Below, one piece after another: positions 22,764-34,879 of a stretch of 64,000 bases of DNA. Within the stretch, counting starts at the first letter, position 1. Each line of letters begins with the position of its first letter. The stretch is from Molossus alvarezi (taxonomy: Eukaryota; Chordata; Mammalia; Chiroptera; Molossidae): positions 101,635,890 to 101,699,889 of the forward strand of contig CM073889.1 in the NCBI GenBank assembly GCA_037176705.1, given 5' to 3'. The position numbers were made by a program, and so were the translations under genes. Under the pieces are notes generated by a model. It did not search any database. It saw only the letters and a list, made by a program, of their open reading frames with translations, and had not been told where the DNA came from.

Positions 22764-22781
22764 TTGTCTTTTCTTTTCTTA

Positions 22782-23022
22782 TTTATTTATTTATTTTTAT
22801 CCTCACCCGAGGACATTTTTTTGTTCAGATAGAGTAGGAGGGAGAGAGAGAGAGAGAGAAACATCGATGTGAAAGGGACACATCGAGTGGCTGCCACCCG
22901 CACGACCAACCAGGGCCGGGGACAAACTACAACCAAGGTACATGCCCTTAGCGGGAACCGAACCCGGGTCTCTCGGGACCACAGGCTGATGCTCTAACCG
23001 CTGAGCCAAACCGGCCAGGGCA
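22782..23022 (-). mobile_element. VES-type SINE
   Basis: Complete minus-strand copy with B-box-like GGTTCGGTTCC. Perfect 15-bp target duplication TCTTTTCTTTTCTTA at 22767-22781 and 23023-23037. It landed just beyond the head of the SINE at 22488-22763. Confidence 0.93.
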
Positions 23023-23051
23023 TCTTTTCTTTTCTTAAAAAAATTATAAAG

Positions 23052-23262
23052 TCTGGCCCGTGTGACTCAGTGGTTGAGCATCAACCCATGCACCAAGACG
23101 TTGCCAGTTCGATTCCCGGTCAGGACACATGCCCAGGTTGTGGGCCAGATCCCCAGTGGTGAGCATGGAGGCGGCGGCCAATCCATGTCCTCTCTCATCA
23201 ATGTTTCTATCTCTCTCCCTCTCACATCCTCTCTCTCTAAAATCAATAAAGGGAAAAAAAAT
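23052..23262 (+). mobile_element. Second-subfamily bat SINE
   Basis: Head gtgactcagtggttgagcat, B box GTTCGATTCC, block atgcccaggttgtgggcc and tail aaaatcaataaagg. The flanks aaattataaag and caattataaaa suggest a decayed target duplication. Confidence 0.85.
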
Positions 23263-23284
23263 TTTCAATTATAAAATATTACAG

Positions 23285-23740
23285 ACTATTTTTTAAGTAT
23301 AGAGGCGTTGGAACAGACATTCATATTCCTTATACACATTTTTACATATTTTACAGCCTATTCCTAATTGCTCTATAAATTTTTTAAACACATTTATGGT
23401 TACTGTGAGAGTTCCTTCCCCACTGCATTGCCTTCCCTCTACCTCGAAAGATGGCCATTGTCTTAACAATGGAATGCTTCCCATACACCATGTGTGTGTG
23501 ATATCTGTATATACACAATCCTTTTTGACTGTATATTTTAGATAAATAATAGCATGTACCACGTAGTCCATAATTTTGTTCTTTTCCACAACCACTGATA
23601 TTTACCCTTATTGATTCATAAAGATCTGGTTCACCCATTTCAGTATTCCACTGTGAGCGTGAGTGTGTGCTTGTACCATTATTTATCCACTCTCCCATCA
23701 CTGGGCTTTGACAAGTGTTCACTGACTTACTAATCCATCA
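23285..23740 (-). mobile_element. Old L1M-type LINE-1 fragment
   Basis: The minus strand of an ancient L1 3' region shows in gtaccattatttatccactc, tagataaataatagcatgta and tgggctttgacaagtg. Frames are open by chance only. Confidence 0.5.
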
Positions 23741-23744
23741 ACAT

Positions 23745-24216
23745 TACTCAGAATCGACTGTGCGCCATACACTATGCAGACTCCGAAGACCTAAAAAGAA
23801 ACTAAATAATTCTTGCATTCAAGCCAAAGATAAAGCGCTCCCTTGTGGAAATGCCAGGTTGGGGGAAGCCCGCTGACTATGCCGGCAGTCAGTTGGGTAT
23901 TTATGTTTAGAGCTCAGGAAGGGAGCAAAGGCTTAAAAAAATGAGCCTGGAGGTCTTACGCTTCCAGGAAGAGGCTGAAGCCGACAGACCAGACACGAGC
24001 TTGCCAAGGGAACACCTGACTAGTCAACCCACACAACATGAGAAATGAAAATAGACCGCTGTTTTTATGCCACAACATGTTGGGTGGTTCACCTGCAGCA
24101 ATAGATAACCAAAACAGGAGGTCACTCTACCAAAATCCCCCAGTCAGACTGACTGAGACTTGCAGCCCTCTCCAACAAGTCCTGTAAGAGACTCATCAGG
24201 ATAGCGCCTCTGGCCC
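23745..24216. other. Noncoding, nothing recognised
   Basis: No gene or clear repeat seen. Confidence 0.4.
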
Positions 24217-24224
24217 TTCTAGGG

Positions 24225-24416
24225 CAGTGATTCTCAACCTGCGGGTTGCGATCCTTTTGGGGGTTGAATGACCCTTTCACAGGGGTCACCTAAGACATGA
24301 CAGTAGCAAAATTACAGTTATGAAGTAGCAACAAAAATAATTTTATGGTTGGGGGTCACCACAACATGAGGAACTGTATTAAAGGGTCGCGGTATCAGGA
24401 AGGTTAAGAACCACTG
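24225..24416 (+). mobile_element. hAT nonautonomous DNA transposon (MITE)
   Basis: This 192-bp element has imperfect 17-bp terminal inverted repeats (cagtgattctcaacctg and, reverse-complemented, cagtggttcttaacctt). It is flanked by an 8-bp duplication TTCTAGGG/CTCTAGGG (24217-24224, 24417-24424; 7 of 8 match). No transposase is encoded, so it must have been moved in trans. An antisense copy of the same family lies at 12465-12886. Confidence 0.88.
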
Positions 24417-24594
24417 CTCTAGGGTGTCTGACAGCTGTGAACAATGTAACAAGCACCGTCACATCATGTGGCCGGGACACATCCCGGTATTTCAGCTTTC
24501 TCCCAGCATCCTGAGAACACCTTCCTTAAGGTACAGCCAGGTAGAATTTTGATGTTTGCAAATCGCCACCACCACCCCACACCACCCCGCTGCT

Positions 24595-24652
24595 CTGGGA
24601 AACTCCCTTGGGTAAAACGACATCTTGGGGACTCTGTTAGAAAGCAGAAGGC
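24595..24652 (+). repeat. Likely donor of the 58-bp templated insert
   Basis: This copy sits in sequence that resembles no repeat on either side, whereas the 22660-22717 copy is embedded in a SINE. It is therefore the more likely source. Confidence 0.7.
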
Positions 24653-24654
24653 TA

Positions 24655-26285
24655 AAAGAATCATGTTGTGTTTATCTGCATGTGTCCATCAACAATGCAG
24701 ACATAGACAAAAACTACCAAAAGAACATGCAAGAGTAGCAACAGAGAGGCCCAGCATTTTCTAGGTAGGGCTGAAGGACCAAGTCATGAAACACAGAGTA
24801 AGAACTGGAGGCTACCAGTTCGAATTTATGATCCGAGAGGTAAGGCCACTGTGTGGGAAGTTCAGGTGCTGTCAGGTGCAGGACAACCAGCATGAGGGAC
24901 GCCTGGGCCCTCTGCCCTCTCCAGCAGGGAGGAGAAAGACGTACACGTACACCAACAATACAAAGGCGAAAGTGGCAAGGGCCACAAGAGCAGGGGGCTG
25001 GGTGCCCCAGAAACACAGAGTGGCTGGGATTCCATGCGCTGGAAAGATAAGCGACGGCTTCGTGGCAGCAGCATCACTGAGCGAAGCGTTGAAGGACATG
25101 CAGAGAGAGAGGGGGTACCTGGCAGAGACACGGCAGCCTGAGTGGGTGTGGGGCCTGCTGTTAGCTGGCTGGGGCGTTGGTCTACAAAGGAAGGCAGAAG
25201 GAAATAAAGCTGGAAAGGCAGGATTATAGGGGACCATGGAGGACCCCAGACACCATGCTAAAGAGAGAAGACTTCACGCTATAGGGACTCCTGTAAGTTT
25301 CTGAACCTGATAAAATAAGATCAGAACTGAGCCTCGGGAAACTTCATGTAGCAGGTACTGTGGGAGAGCTATCATACACATCAGGAAAATTGGTGATGTG
25401 GAATCCTTTTATCTCCACTCCAGACACAGTTTAAATAGCACAGGACAACGCTGGAGAAACCACAGAGGCAAAATATTTTTTAGGTGACTAAAATCTTTAA
25501 AGCAGAAAGTGTGTTCTTTTCTGTTTAATTCCAGGTTAGCTCAAAAATAAAACAGAACAATGAAAAAAAATTTTTTTTAATCGACATTTTGACACATCCT
25601 CTCACACAACCCATTGTCTTGCTTTCCTTCAAGGGCCAGCTCAAACCTGTGTTTAGAAATCACCAGGTTTTTCTAATTGTCTGGATTAAGCATTTGAGAA
25701 CATTGCCATTTAAAATGTATGCATTCATGTATGTGTAATTTATATCCCCTATCTTCAAATAAAAATAAAAAATAAATATATCCCCCATCTTCCAAAAAAA
25801 ATGTTTGTCACAAAGCAATTCATTTTATAACTGTCTTTTTCAGTCATTGTTTTGCAGATGTATCTTATCTACCCATCTGCATTATAAAATCCTTTGGAAG
25901 AAGGGTTGTATATTGTACGTCTTTGGTTCTTCCAAAATAGTCAGTGCAGCAGCAGCGTATGCCAGTGCTTGACAGGTTCTTGTGGATTGATTTCCATCGC
26001 TCCCAGCCTTGGTGATATCATTTGGGAAACAATGTCTCTCTAAAATGTCCACAATTCCTGGCCGGTCACCTGGCAAAGGTAACCTTCCAGAAGGCAAATC
26101 AGTTTCCTTTTTAAGTGTCATTTTTTAAAAACTCATCTAAAGCTGAAGTTATAGGAACCTTTCCTTCAAGAATTAGAAATATGAAAATTAAACCAAGTTT
26201 CCCCACTGCAGGAACTACCAAAGGGTGTTCATGGAAGACAGGCTTCAGGTCTGGCGGTAACAATGAGACCACTGCCCGCTGACAG
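24655..26285. other. Noncoding, no gene recognised
   Basis: Frames of up to 147 codons (24786-25229) have antisense frames of similar length and no known domain. 25560-25800 is very AT-rich. Confidence 0.4.
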
Positions 26286-26288
26286 GGC

Positions 26289-26645
26289 GCTATGAACTGA
26301 AGGTCTATGTCCCCCAAAATACATGCGTTGAAACCTAATCCTCAGCATGAGGGTGTTTGGAGGTGGGGCCTTTGCGATGTGATCCGGTCATGGGGTCGGG
26401 GGGGATGGACCCTCGTGAATAGGATTAGTGCCCTTTTGGGGGCTGCAGACACCAGAGACCAGAGGCCCTGCTTCCGCCATGTAAGCCCGCAGTGAGATGA
26501 CAGCTGTCTATGAACCCGGTAGCAGGGCCCACCGAGACGGGCTGTCACAGCCTTGACCTTGGACATCCCAGCCTCCACCGCTATTATTTATGGGCCACTC
26601 AGTCTATGGTATTCCGTGATAACAGCCCAAATAGATGAAGACACA
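26289..26645 (+). mobile_element. MaLR/MLT1-like solo LTR
   Basis: gctatgaactgaaggtctat at the start, tttggaggtggggcctttgc, aataggattagtgccc and a distal gccactcagtctatggtatt follow the order of ERVL-MaLR LTRs. Only the LTR is present, with no retroviral genes, and it is considerably diverged. Confidence 0.6.
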
Positions 26646-26649
26646 GAGA

Positions 26650-28595
26650 TCCCAGGAAATGACAGCTACAGGATGTTAATGAATATCCTTCACTGGAGTT
26701 GTCTCCACATCCCTCTGGAATTCAACAGCCAACATGTATATGCTCCATAGTCAGCATTTATTCTAAACTGGGAAACCACCACCACGGGTGAGGTTTTCTG
26801 CCCCCCTCCCTTTTTTATCCTTGATTTTAAAATAAACCACCAAAAAAAATGGTGCGGGATATCTCTAATACGTTCAACAATAAAAAAATAAATAAATGGA
26901 AAAAAAAGTTGGTCAGTACATGTGGGGGAAAAAAACACCAAGATTTCAAAATGTAATTTTAAAAATCAAAGCAGAGTAGCTCCCTAGCATTTTATGTCCC
27001 AGAGTCTTCCTACAACTGACCTGGCACGCATTACGACGCAACACAGGGGAGCGACTACCTCTTGGATCCATTCAGAAAGAACCTCATTGTACCACCACTT
27101 CCCTCCAACATAGTCCCGATTCCTGCTGCAGCAGGAGCCGAGAGTTTCTTCGATCCACATTCAAACGCGCTGTGTTCTAAGTTCCGAGTCTGGAACTCAG
27201 AATTGACGTTTTCCATAGAAACGATCCTGGAAGTGAGAGGCTCCCAGGACAGCCCACACAGTCTATAGGCCCCAAATTGAGTCAACATTTGTTTCTAGGA
27301 GGAAGTGCATTTCAAATCAGGTCTCAGCAGATATGTGCCTGGGCATCCTCCTGCCACCGGCATAAGGGGATTCCCGTAGCTGCGGTGGGGGTGTGGACAT
27401 GTCATATACATGTGATGCATGCAGCCACTCGCCACCTGGTCACAGGAAACTGGACAACTGCACTGGAGATCTATAAAGACTTAGTAATTATCTGGCAGCC
27501 CATCTCAGAGCAGTTTTGATTCACTGATGTGTTTTTAGGGATACAAATGTTGTACATTAACCCCCTCTACCCAGGTGGACAGAAGTTCTCTCCTCTTATG
27601 TTCTTTAGCACTATCTGAAAAGTCTCCCGGGGCATGTACAAATTTTACTCATGTTCAACTTATCTGCATACCTGTCCTTGTATCCTTAGAAATTCAGTCA
27701 CCACCACGACGCACAGTCAAGTTGTCATTGCCATTTACAGATGGCGCTTCACAATTTTCAACAAACACAACAAACAAAAGCAGGTATAACTCAGAGCAGT
27801 GAAGGGATGTTCCTGAAACAAAAAGCAACTGGTGGCCCCCAAACATCAACCCAAATATGGCTACTATTCTGCCTTCTTCCCGTGGTTCCAGGCTGCCTCT
27901 CTCCTGCTGCAGGAGCTCTCAGGGGACATGGGCAGCCATTTGTTTATGAGCCACATGCCCCAGCTGACTTATTGCCACACCCTGTTACACGCAGCTCGGT
28001 ACCCCCAGCTTCTGTTGGGTGTCTGTTTGCTACCTCTGTAGACTTAAACTGCCATTTACACACAGGTTTGTACGGAAAGTTTCCCAAAGCTTTTAGTACT
28101 GACACACTAAAAGGAAAAGAGGGGAAATGAGACTAGGAAGGCACAGGGCTGGCCAAGGGGATGATGATGCACTAAGGCCATCCCTAGAAGTCTATGAGAA
28201 ACAGGAGACCAATACGATCACCTAGGCAGGGCAGCCCTATCATGGGCGGTCAGTGGAAGTATAGGCAGACAGACATGAGCTATTTCGGGCCTGCTACTTC
28301 ATGAGATTCTAGCATCTGTTATGCTTCTGTCGGTTTCTAATTTCAGCTGCAGAGACAGAGTCCAGGAAATGAGGCGGACACATCTAAGGGCCTGCAGAAA
28401 CAAAGAGAAGAATCCAAATAAATCACTGTCTGCCTTGAAGGGATTTCAAATAAGAGTTTCAAAAGATGGAAAGAAAAGATTAAAAGAGGAAAATGACAGA
28501 CAAGAAACCCATAGTGGCAGAAACAGCCCTAAGCTGAAATTCAGAAGAACCATGAAACCAAGAAACAGTGATGGGAGAGGCATTCAAAGGGATGA
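26650..28595. other. Noncoding, no gene recognised
   Basis: Frames of up to 137 codons (28321-28734) without domains. 27060-27290 has overlapping frames on both strands; I could not assign it to a repeat or gene. Confidence 0.4.
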
Positions 28596-28599
28596 CGGG

Positions 28600-28735
28600 C
28601 TCTCGCATTTAATAAGTGAACAGAGAAGACTAGGAAGGTTAAGTGACAAACCCAAGGTCACACAGCCTCGTGTGGAAGGGAGATCGGAGTGTAGAGTTCC
28701 TCCTTGTGGGTACTGTTCTAACAAGCCTCAGTGAA
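28600..28735 (-). mobile_element. MIR SINE fragment
   Basis: gaaggttaagtgacaaaccc and aaggtcacacagcctcgtgt are the reverse complement of the conserved MIR core. Confidence 0.65.
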
Positions 28736-29159
28736 GCAGGATGCTTGAAGCTCATGACTTTGGCTACAAGTCCGTTTTTAACGAAAAAGCACCCAGTCTA
28801 CTCACAGAGCTGTAAAAAGGGTCCCAAAGGTACCATGGTAACTTACAGGCTTTCCAAAAGGATGGTATTTGATTCCTAAAGCCACCATCCGGAAGGAATG
28901 CCAGTCACATACTGGAGCTGAGAATGTAATTAAAGGGGGAATGATATTGTAATAAGCAGAAACAGAACACATTAAGTAGATGCGCTAATATTAGTTAACT
29001 TACTGAGTCAATGCATAAATGTCAAGACTGTGGGGCTCCAAAAATAATTTCAAGAATCTGAAAGCCTAAACATGACATAAAATTCAGAATCCATGAAAAA
29101 AAAAAACTGACAGATTTGACAGCAGTCATTTTTTAAAAAAAACTCTCCATAAACAAATT

Positions 29160-29945
29160 TAAAAATGAATGACAGAAGATGAGAAGAAACAGCCACAAAT
29201 GTACAAAGAAGGGTTTACTATCTTTTATTCTCGAGGTGCCTATAAATCAGGAACAAAAAATGACCAACCTGTCAATAGACAATTCACCCAAGAAACACAA
29301 AGAGCCCATCAACATATAAAAAGATGCTTGACCTCACTCATGATTCAAGAAGTGACCCGTGAACAATGAGATACCATCTTTAAACCCAAGTTTTGCAAAA
29401 TATCAAAAGACTGGTAATACCAAGAGATGAGGAAATAGACACAGATTAAACCTGGGAAGGCAGCTTGACCTACTCAGTCCAAGTCGAGGAGTTTCCTCCC
29501 AAAGCACCAGCCGGATGAAGAAGTAAACACATAGAGATGAGCACAGCATGGTTAAAAATTGAGAACTGGACTAAAGCTCCACCACCAGAGGGGTGGTAAC
29601 ATGGTTAGCCATCACTAATATGTAGTAGTAGACTAATATGGATGACATGGAAAGATAATCAAGGTGTGTGAGATGGAAAACATAAGTTAACAAGACATTT
29701 ATATATAGTATGATACTTGTTTCAAGCAACGAACCAACAAACCAACAAAAACCACACACAAAACATGGATCTACGGATGCAAAGGTCTAGTCTCGAACGT
29801 TTACACCAAAACTTAACAGTTTATCTCTGGGCAGAGCAGGTGGAATTAGAGGAAGGGAGGAAATGTGTTGAGAGAACAGTGGTAAGATTATGGATGATAC
29901 TTATTTTCTTTATTGTTTTCTGTCTTCTCAATTTTCTAAAATTCT
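29160..29945 (+). mobile_element. Old L1M-type LINE-1 3' fragment
   Basis: caattcacccaagaaacaca and catataaaaagatgcttgac are from the ORF2 end. gatatt-type 3'UTR remnants follow (aaaaaccacacacaaaacat, ggtctagtctcgaacg, tttatctctgggcagagcag). The reading frame is broken throughout. Confidence 0.65.
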
Positions 29946-29949
29946 AGTT

Positions 29950-30784
29950 CTTCTGTAGTCAGGAAAAACTCAATGAAGACACTAAAGATTTAATCATGAA
30001 ATACACAGAAAATGGCAGTTCGTTCCATGCAGGAATGTGCAGAGGCAACCCCCACTCTACACTACTGCCCCAGGAGAACATTTACCAAAAAAAGAAAAAA
30101 GTATATGCAGATCAGTGTTTTCACTGAAGATTTAACAGAGCCTGAGTACTCTGGGGTTCTTAGAATTCTTCATCCATACACCGGATTACGTAACACATGA
30201 TGTCACATGACGTCCTACTGACTCTTTCTGTAACCATTAGGCCACTAAAAACCGAAGCTAGGACACATCGTCTGTGGATCTGTCCGATGATAAAAACTTG
30301 TATGTTTTAAACCTCTCCTGCACATTTCCCACACCGGGATGCTCCTGAGTGCACCCTTTGCAACAAAGTGTCTCCTGCTAAACTGTCTCCTGCTGTCACG
30401 GTCTGCCTTGCAAAGCTATTAATCCTTTGGGGACTGATGCCGTGGCATAGCCAGAAATTCCACCCATGAAACAGAAGCAGAAGTAACTACCTGCATTTCC
30501 TTCCTCAGCACACCAAGGCCTGCAGTTCAACCATGAACTCGAGGAACGGAAGCAAGATCTTAGGAGTAAAAAGACTAAAACCAGCTTTACCACAGTGCAT
30601 GTCTGCGTCTCCACTGGACACTTGGGACTTGCTTACACATCAAAGCAGGTGCGTGCACTGGGCTCCAGGAGCGAGCGCAGGGGGTCTGCGCTGAGCCACG
30701 GACACACCCACGCCCAGCCTCTGCTGTGAACAAGGATGAGAACCTGTGAGGCTGGCTGGTTTGGGGAAATAATCTGTATGATTT
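29950..30784. other. Noncoding, nothing recognised
   Basis: No gene or clear repeat seen. Confidence 0.4.
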
Positions 30785-30799
30785 AAAAGACACAGCTGA

Positions 30800-31055
30800 G
30801 CCCTGGCCAGTTTGGCTCAGCGGTTAGAGCGTCAGCCTGCGGTCCGGAGAGACCCGGGTTCGGTTCCCGCTAAGGGCACGTACTTCGGTTGCAGTTTGTC
30901 CCTGGCCCTGGTTGGTCGTGCGGGTGGCAGCCACTCGATGTGTGCCTTCACGTCGATGTTTCTCTCTCTCTCTCCCTTCCTCTCTCTCCCTCCCACTCTA
31001 TCTGTACAAAAAATGGAAAAATGTCCTCGGGCGAGGATAAAAAAATAAATTAATT
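30800..31055 (+). mobile_element. VES-type SINE, recent
   Basis: Intact head, B-box-like GGTTCGGTTCC and perfect tail palindrome TCCTCGGGCGAGGA (31024-31037). Perfect 16-bp target duplication AAAAGACACAGCTGAG (30785-30800 and 31056-31071), of which the last base overlaps the SINE's first G. Confidence 0.95.
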
Positions 31056-31215
31056 AAAAGACACAGCTGAGTGAATGAACCCATGGCCTAGGCTGACCAG
31101 CACTGCCTCTAGCCACCTGCAGAGGAGTGTCCACAGCACAGCGGGCCTCCTGTGTGAACGGCCTACCAGAACTTATACATCCAGATGTGAGTCACACCAT
31201 TCAAAGCAATCTTCT

Positions 31216-31470
31216 GCCCTGGCCAGTGTTGCTCCATGGTTAGAGCATCGGCCCTTGCACAGAAGGGTCACAGGTTCAATTCCCAGTCAAGAGCACATAC
31301 CTGGGTTGAAGGTTCTATCCCTGGCCCCAGTCGGGGCGCATGCAGGAGGCAACCAATTGATGTGTCTCTTTCACATCAATGTTTCTCCCTCTCTCCCCCT
31401 CTTGCCCCTCTCCCTCGCTCTCTAAAACCCAATGAAGAAAATAACCTCGGGTAAGGATTAAACAAAAAAA
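31216..31470 (+). mobile_element. Bat tRNA-derived SINE, diverged
   Basis: GCCCTGGCCAGTGTTGC head, B box GGTTCAATTCC and tail cctcgggtaaggat. Flanks aaagcaatctt and aacacaatctt are a weak target duplication. Its cgcatgcaggaggcaacc block differs from most VES copies here. Confidence 0.85.
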
Positions 31471-31474
31471 CACA

Positions 31475-32045
31475 ATCTTGCAACAACTCGAATGACAGCT
31501 GTTATGGGTCCAGCGGGAACCACCTTCAGAGGCTTTGTGCTTTCAAATATCCTCAGGGGTGAAAATGTTCCATCTTTAGAGAAGGAATGGAATTATCTGA
31601 AAGTCAAGTGTGAGTCTGTCCCATATTGAGTGAATAGGTAGATACTGAGTGACTAGGTAGGTCAGTATCGCCCACCTCCCAATCCCAATTCCCTTACGGT
31701 CCCAATCCATTGTGCTGGTCACCAAGCTCAGAAACCTGGTAAAGAGTTCCTTCTGTCTCATGTCCCCGCATCTAACTAGGATGACCAAGCAATTTACTAT
31801 CCAAACGGAGACACTTCTGAGAGTGAAAGGAAGCACTTGGAACATTAGGTTGAACCATATGAAATTGCTACATTTGACCTGTTAACCTAAAGAAAGGCAG
31901 CTTCATCTGATTCACCTATGCAGGGTCCATAGGCATAAACTAGGCATTTCTGGGACAAACAAGGACGCGTGGTCACCTAACATCTAAGCCTCACCAAATC
32001 CTTGGCCATCTGCCTCCCACACCACCACCACCCTCCCCAGCCCCT
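31475..32045. other. Noncoding, nothing recognised
   Basis: A short imperfect palindromic stretch near 31846-31890 (ggttgaaccatatgaaattg ... gacctgttaacc) could be a decayed transposon end. Confidence 0.3.
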
Positions 32046-32049
32046 TTCC

Positions 32050-33010
32050 CATTTGAATCACCTTGGGCCAGGCGTTACTTTTGTCCTTCGACTTAGGCTG
32101 GCGAGGGCTGAGGCCTCCTTGGTTCAGTCTCTCTCTCTTCCAACCCATCTGACAACGCTACCCCTCAAACAGCTCTGCCATGTCACCCCTTACAGAAGGA
32201 TCAGTGGTTCCCACAGCCTCTTTAATTAAGTCTAAACTTCCAAGGCTGTTACTCAAGGTCCTCTGGGCTCGGACCCTTCCCAGGCTGCTGTCTGCACGCT
32301 CTCCTCCAGCCTAACCTTGAAGATGCGCCTGCTTAGCCAGGGCCAGCTGGTCCATGCTCTTTCAGTGCAAGTCCTTTGCCGCTGGTTTGGTTCACACTGA
32401 ATGCCTCCCAACAAAAAGTGCTCTAATCCCCTCACCCTGCCTCACATTCCTGCTTCCTGTCCTGTTCCCAACTCCTCTCCTCAGTCTGTTACACCCACTA
32501 GCCCCCAGCCCAACCCTGGATTCCAGGCTGGCTCCTCAGTGTGGCTACATATACCTACCCCTGGACATCTGCTCTCCGCTCCTCTGGGCAACCCCGCCGA
32601 GCCGGCGACCAGCCTCACCTGGCACCCGCCCAGCGCCAGCGTGGAGGAACCGTCACTGCCGTGTGTGGTAAGCCGGTCTGATGGACTTACTCCATTTCCT
32701 GAGCCAACCCCCAGGTTTTCAAAATACTGCTGCCGGTATGTTCCCTCCTCCTGGAATGTCCACTCCCTCCCCTATCTTGAATCCTCCTTCTCCTTCATGA
32801 CGGAAGCTCGGCCTCCCTTTCCTCCCACTCGTTCCCCACAGATGAACCTCTCAGAGCCGACCCCAAGCGCGGCACGTCCACGCCTCCCGGCTGGTTCTGT
32901 GGCTGTTCTTACACTCACCTCAACCAGGCTGAGGCTCCCTGAACGCGGACTCTGTGCCTCGACCATTCCTTCCACCCCCGGATCCCCTACACTGTCTGGG
33001 AAGTCCTCCG
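32050..33010 (+). mobile_element. L2 LINE fragment(s)
   Basis: cagtggttcccacagcctct, ctcaaggtcctctgggctcg and tgttccctcctcctggaatg, tgtccactccctcccc follow the order of the L2 3' coding end. The 236-codon open frame at 32401-33111 falls in this relic and shows no conserved reverse transcriptase residues. Confidence 0.5.
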
Positions 33011-33014
33011 CACA

Positions 33015-34620
33015 GACGTATTTCATTGTCCCGGTGAGACAGAGGTGGCTCGAACACCATCGTGAGAGAAGGTCCAAAGCTCCTGGAGCCACCGCAGTGT
33101 GGTCAGAGTAGTCCTAAAGTGACTTCACTCAACAGGAGAACTTATTTGGACCTGAAAGTCCTGGTACGTTTGGGGGCAATCATTCATCACTTTAGAGCAG
33201 CAGAACGCCGGGCTTACTTTCCAGGCAATCATTACTGCGTGATGGATTTGTAAACATGCCAGGCAGAAAGCTTTAGGTTCTGAGTAAGGCCCCCACAGGA
33301 CACACGCCAGCGGTCAGGGAGGCAGAGCAGACCCCTGCTACCAGTCCAAGCCTCGCGAGGTCCAGCCCTGACGGCTCAGAAGCAGTTGCCGGTGCCAGAG
33401 GCCCCGGTGCCAACAAGGAAACCAGGGCAGCAGATCACAGACACTGGTGAAACCAACATTCGAGTGAAACCAAGATAGAGCAGAGGAACTAGAGCTGGCA
33501 TGGGATTGACAAAGAAAAGTCATCCGCCAGGAATCTGATACTCAATCCCGAACAAAGGTGAAACTACACACGGTTTTGCCAAAGAAGCTCGTAGTGAGCG
33601 TCAGGAAAGGACAAGGCTGACCAGCCTCACTGAAGCCTGGGCAAGCGACCGCCTCGCAAGACGAGAGCCAATCATCCCCTGCGCCATAAAATATTCACTC
33701 TCATAGTGCCTCCACAACGCAATTTGCTTATATTTGACACGCTCCATCACACAGGTCGCTGTGTTTACTTAGCGGTATGTGTACTTTAATAACAGTTAAC
33801 ACTCACAGATTCGTGGAGATACTACATTCCTTCAAGTCGGTTGTTTATCTCATCGGTATACTGCTCACACTGTTTAAGGCCAAGGTGTCAAATGGCAATT
33901 GTTGCTTTGCAGCTAAAGTTGCCATGTTCTCTGGATTCCAGTTATAACGTTCATGTTAGATTGTCACCAAGATCTCCATCAAAAGCAATACTAAAATATC
34001 CGTCAACTATGCCAAGCTAGCTGTTATGAAGAAAACAGAGAAAGGAAAAACACAGCCCTTACTTCAAGTAGCTTGTAAACCGCAACTTATATGTGTGCTG
34101 CCTGAGTGAGCACCGAAAACCACAACTTAGCTGTGGGAACAGCCAAGTGTCAAGTGTGTGATACAGATTGGAGGGTGGCAGCGTGGGGGCTGGATTAACT
34201 GGAAAAGGCTGCCAGAAATGGCAGGACAGAGGAAAAGAAAGGCCAAAGGCTGAGGACCAGGAGTGAACTAATGAAGATAAAGTAACGGAAGGTAGAACAC
34301 AGTAAGCTCTCCTGTACCATCAATGCAGTGACGCAACTACCTGCTCTTAGAGCATAGGTAACTCAGGACCAGCAGCAGCTAAGGGGTGACTCAGGAAGAC
34401 AGCTTCACCTGCATGGGGCAGGTCAGACCATGGAGCCTTAGATCCACGCACCCTAGTTGCTGTATTCAGGAAGAAAACCCCAAGGATACCAAGGCCTTGG
34501 TTTCCAATGGTCTCCCTCAGCACCCAGCCGACTGGCGGCCTGGTCCACCTTTATACTGCCCCAAATGAAACTGGGGAACAGATAGCAGTGGCCTCCATCT
34601 GAGCGATTCAAACACAACTA
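33015..34620. other. Noncoding; possible conserved element near 33700-34000
   Basis: No gene is recognised. 33700-34000 is repeat-free by eye and of balanced composition, so conservation is possible but untested. Confidence 0.3.
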
Positions 34621-34638
34621 TAAGAGCAGAGTGGCCCT

Positions 34639-34861
34639 TGCCCGGCCAGTGTGGCTCAGTGGTTGAGTGTTGACCCATGCACCAAGAGGTCGCCAGTTCA
34701 ATTCCCAGTCAGGGTACATGCCCAGGTTGTGGGCCAAATCCCCAGTGGGGGGCATGCAGGAGGCAGCCAACAGATATTCTCTCTCATCAATGTTTCTCTC
34801 TCTCCCCCTCTCCCTTTCTCTCTCTCTCTCTCTCAGATCAATAAAGAAAAAAAAAAAAAAT
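34639..34861 (+). mobile_element. Second-subfamily bat SINE
   Basis: Head gtggctcagtggttgagtgt, B-box-like GTTCAATTCC, CT-rich tract, tail agatcaataaag plus poly(A). The flanks agcagagtggccct (34625-34638) and agcagagtgaccct (34862-34875) are a one-mismatch target duplication. Confidence 0.92.
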
Positions 34862-34879
34862 AGCAGAGTGACCCTCAAC

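Noticed and set aside
27055..27288. Overlapping open frames on both strands
   Set aside because: Looks slightly protein-like, but I could not link it to any gene or transposon family, and the frames mirror each other.
28140..28260. Possible box C/D snoRNA (gatgatga near 28160)
   Set aside because: No matching D box and terminal stem at suitable spacing.
30812..31048. Recurrent MAQRLERQPAVRRDPGSVPAKG-like peptide in many frames
   Set aside because: This is the translation of the VES SINE head and body, seen at most SINE copies, not a gene family.
32401..33111. 236-codon open frame on the plus strand
   Set aside because: It runs through an L2 relic, lacks conserved motifs and overlaps a long antisense frame, so it is open by composition.
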